Position numbers and translations under genes: made by a program
Notes under the pieces: generated by a model
What the model was told of the DNA's origin: nothing
The model's input: the letters and a program-made list of their open reading frames with translations, nothing else
Databases searched by the model: none
Assembly (NCBI GenBank): GCA_030549335.1
Contig: CM060194.1
Location: 70,716,077 to 70,780,076 of the forward strand
DNA: 64,000 bases
Origin: Pontederia crassipes
Taxonomy: Eukaryota; Streptophyta; Magnoliopsida; Commelinales; Pontederiaceae
Direction: 5' to 3'
Shown: positions 61,523 to 64,000 of the stretch, in pieces
Layout: every line of letters begins with the position of its first letter
Position numbering within the stretch: position 1 is the stretch's first letter

Positions 61523-62823
61523 CACTACAAGAAAGAGAGAGAAAGAGAAAGAGAGAGAGAAAGATAGAGAGAGACGCTGGCGAAGCGAGAGATGCCAACA
61601 GGAGAGGATCGCCGGCAGTAACACAATTACCGACAATTTTTTAGACGGAATCAATCCGTCGAAAAATGCTCGTCGCAAATCGATTTGCGACGATTTGGAC
61701 CGTCGGAACATTCCGGCGGTTCCAGCCATCGAAGCTTTCCGACGGTTATAACCGTCAAAAAAGTTCGGCAGTTCCAATGGTCGCAACTTTTCGACGGTCG
61801 CAACTGTAGAAACTTACGACGGTCGTCGCATCTTTCGGCGGTCGGAACCGTCGCAAAACCGGCCGCCAGCGGCCCAATCCGGCCGAACGCCCACGGCCGA
61901 TCCGACCGCTGGGGGCCGCATTCGGTCTCCAGGCGGTCGATCCGGCCGTCAGGCGGCCGGATCCGGCGCCAGGTGGTCGATCCGACCACAAGCGGCTGGA
62001 TTCGGCTGCCAGCCGAATCCGGCCGTCCGCGGCCGGAGAGAAAGAGAGAGAGACGCCGGCGAAGAGAGAGATGCCGACGGGAGAGGATCGTCGGCGGTCG
62101 ATGCTTGACGTCCAACATAGGCTCGCCGGCCGAGAGAGGGAGAGGGAGAGAGGGAGAGAGAGAGGAGAGGAGGGAGAGAGAGAAGAGGAAGAATTATAAT
62201 AGAGGTATATATATATATATAAGGGGAAAAGATGAGAGAAAGCGGGAAAAAGAAAAAAAATGAGATAACGAAATTTTAATTACCGATGGCTCCGGTCGTC
62301 GGAAACGTAAATATTAATTATTTTTAAAGTTACCGACGGTTGTGATCATCCAAAAAATATTTAGTTATATATAATATTTATTTTTTATTTTACCGATAGT
62401 TTGAACCGTCGGTAATTATTACCGATAGTCGAAACCGTCGATAATTGCGACGGTTTGGACCGTCACTAGTTATATTAATAAAATACTCTTCATACGATAT
62501 TATTATACATTTATCGACGGTTACAACCATCAGAAATTGCGGCGGATTTTGCGACGGATGGATATCCGTCGGAAATATCGACGTTACTAATCGTCGAAAA
62601 ATTTAATAATAATATAATAAATTACATAATTTATTTTTTTATTTCCGACGGTCGTAATCGTCGAAAAATCTGTCGCAAATTACGACGGATGGGTATCCGT
62701 CGAAATATCGACGTTCCTAACCGTCGAAAAATAAAATAATAATATAATAAATTACATAATCTATTATATTAATAAAAATTTGTCAAAAATTGCCTGTCGA
62801 AAAATGATAATTTTCTTGTAGTG
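61523..62823. mobile_element. Non-autonomous CACTA transposon, 1.3 kb, with TCT target duplication
   Basis: The ends are CACTACAAGAAA (61523) and TTTTCTTGTAGTG (to 62823), inverted repeats of the CACTA (En/Spm) type, flanked by TCT at 61520-61522 and 62824-62826. The subterminal regions are packed with AACCGTCG / CGACGGTT motifs in both directions. The core at 61858-62035 is a GC-rich CCGGCCG repeat region, followed by GA-rich sequence. There is no transposase. The long open frame at 61685-62263 is made of repeats and is not called a gene. Confidence 0.92.
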
Positions 62824-62826
62824 TCT

Positions 62827-62997
62827 TATATTTTTGTGGCAACTGGATCTATTTCGGAATGACTAGATTACCTCGATACTTTCTAGATCACATGTGCTTA
62901 GAGTATTTGTTCCTTGGTTTGCACCTCTGATTGTAGTTATGTCGATTACGGAGCTGTGATTCGAAGTGTGCAAATTGAGTTGATTTGTGTATATTTC
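62827..62997. other. Short unassigned stretch
   Basis: Host sequence between the CACTA element and the foldback element; nothing recognisable. Confidence 0.4.
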
Positions 62998-64000
62998 TAA
63001 ATTACACGAATGGTCCCCCAACTTTGAATCGATTTTCAATTGGTCCCTCAATTTTAATTTATAATCAGAATGTCCTTCATCTTTTATTTTCTTGCACGAT
63101 TAGTCCTCTTGACCGGTGATAGTGAGTTTTCCTGTTGCCTTGCATACGTGGCCGACACATCAGCCATTTCTCTCTCATTCACGTCATTTAAGTCATCCAC
63201 GTCATTTAACGCTCCAAACTAGGTAAATTACATGGATCGTCTCCTAACTTTGAATCGATTTCTAAATAGTCCCCCAACTTTGATATTATTACACGATTGA
63301 TTCACTTGACTGATAAAAAATAGTCTCCCGATTATCTTGCGACGTGGCATAATAAAATATAATAAAAAAATTTAACTAGTTGACATCACACAATAAAAAA
63401 TATTATAAAAATTTTAGGACTCGGACGAGCTGGCAGAGGAGGTGTGTCGGCCCCCCTCTCCAAGCTCGCCCTTTGGCGAGCTGTCATAGGGGGCGCCGCC
63501 CCCCCCCCCCCTCCAAGCTCGCCCACTGGCGGGCTTTGACAAGGGGCGCTAACGCCCCCTCGCGAGTTCGTCGACGTTCCTATCATTTTTATTTTTTATA
63601 GTCTCTTAATTTTGAGTTATTTAGAGTCATCGACGAGCTCGCGAGGGGGCGTTGGCGCCCCTTGTGCGAAGCTCGCTAGTGGATGAGCTTAGAGGGGGGT
63701 CGGCGCTCCCTATGCCAGCTCGCCAAAGGGAGAGCTTGGAAAGGGGGGCCGACACCCCTCCTTTGCCAGCTCGTCCGCGCCTGAAATTTTTATAATATTT
63801 TTTATTGTGTAATGTCAGCTAGTTAAAATTTTTTATTATATTTTATTATGTCACGTCATAAGATAATCAGGAGACTATTTTTTATCGGTCAACTGGATCA
63901 ATCGTGTAATAATATCAAAGTTGGGGGACTATTTAGAAATCGATTCAAAGTTGAGGGACGATCCGTGTAATTTACCTAGTTTGGAGCGTTAAATGACGTG
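62998..64000. mobile_element. Large foldback (inverted-repeat) element, cut by the window edge
   Basis: The sequence 63198-63574 is repeated in reverse complement at 63630-64000 with few differences, leaving a loop of about 55 bp. The left arm continues outward to about 62998 with a related block (AATTACACGAATGGTCCCCC), a direct partial repeat of 63226 onward, and the matching outer part of the right arm must lie beyond 64000. Each arm has a GC-rich inner half with two units built on AAGCTCGCC...GGCGAGCT and an AT-rich outer half with GTCCCCCAACTTTGA. No coding capacity is present. Class is uncertain: foldback or Mutator-like. Confidence 0.85.

Noticed and set aside
61685..62263. 192-codon Arg-rich frame in the CACTA element
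   Set aside because: It is composed of the AACCGTCG subterminal motifs and GA-rich repeats; there is no transposase signature.

Overview
This window is nuclear DNA of a flowering plant. It has split genes with GT-AG introns, plant-only protein families, and dense nested LTR retrotransposons, CACTA-type DNA transposons and SINEs. A non-grass monocot is possible, because the first coding exon of the myosin-binding-protein gene is very GC-rich and its second exon is not. That assignment is weak, and the species cannot be named from sequence alone. No tRNA, rRNA or CRISPR array was seen.

Three host genes can be modelled exon by exon with every reading-frame junction closing. (1) 22638-29468 (+): a ten-exon, 374-aa polytopic membrane protein with DedA/VTT (SNARE-associated Golgi) character, probably plastid-targeted. 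(2) 41489-45851 (+): a three-exon GTD-binding (DUF593) myosin-binding protein with an N-terminal membrane anchor. (3) 46644-58253 (-): a six-coding-exon, 467-aa ARID plus HMG-box DNA-binding protein of the HMGB15 type. Genes 2 and 3 converge, with 0.8 kb between their stop codons. A possible gene start at 60831 (+) and a poorly supported split gene at 11209-15193 complete the host content.

The rest is a transposon graveyard with many datable boundaries. From left to right: a Copia remnant (1-1118, -) interrupted by an Athila-like Gypsy element (1119 to about 10775, -). The Athila element is cut inside gag and joined to a CACTA-related fragment. Next come a 3.1-kb solo LTR with a CTTTT target duplication (11806-14947) and a second decayed Gypsy (LTR to 17935, gag 18170-18990, -). 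After an AT-rich stretch and gene 1 there is a complete but dead Copia (29802-34419, +, GAGGG duplication). It is followed by a 4.3-kb non-autonomous LTR element (35264-39551) with no recognisable gag or pol and an internal tandem repeat, then a very long TTA microsatellite. Gene 3 carries a second, internally deleted Copia of the same family in intron 4 (48467-51676, AAACA duplication), a LINE fragment, and two SINE insertions with clear target duplications. The right end holds a 1.3-kb CACTA element with TCT duplication (61523-62823) and a large inverted-repeat foldback element that runs off the window.

The most unusual signal is not a gene. Near-palindromic 10- to 14-nt GC-rich motifs (ACTCGGCCCGGGTT type, and CGGACGTCCG type) recur many times in the noncoding parts of three Gypsy-type elements that otherwise look different. 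They are usually accompanied by separate minisatellites.
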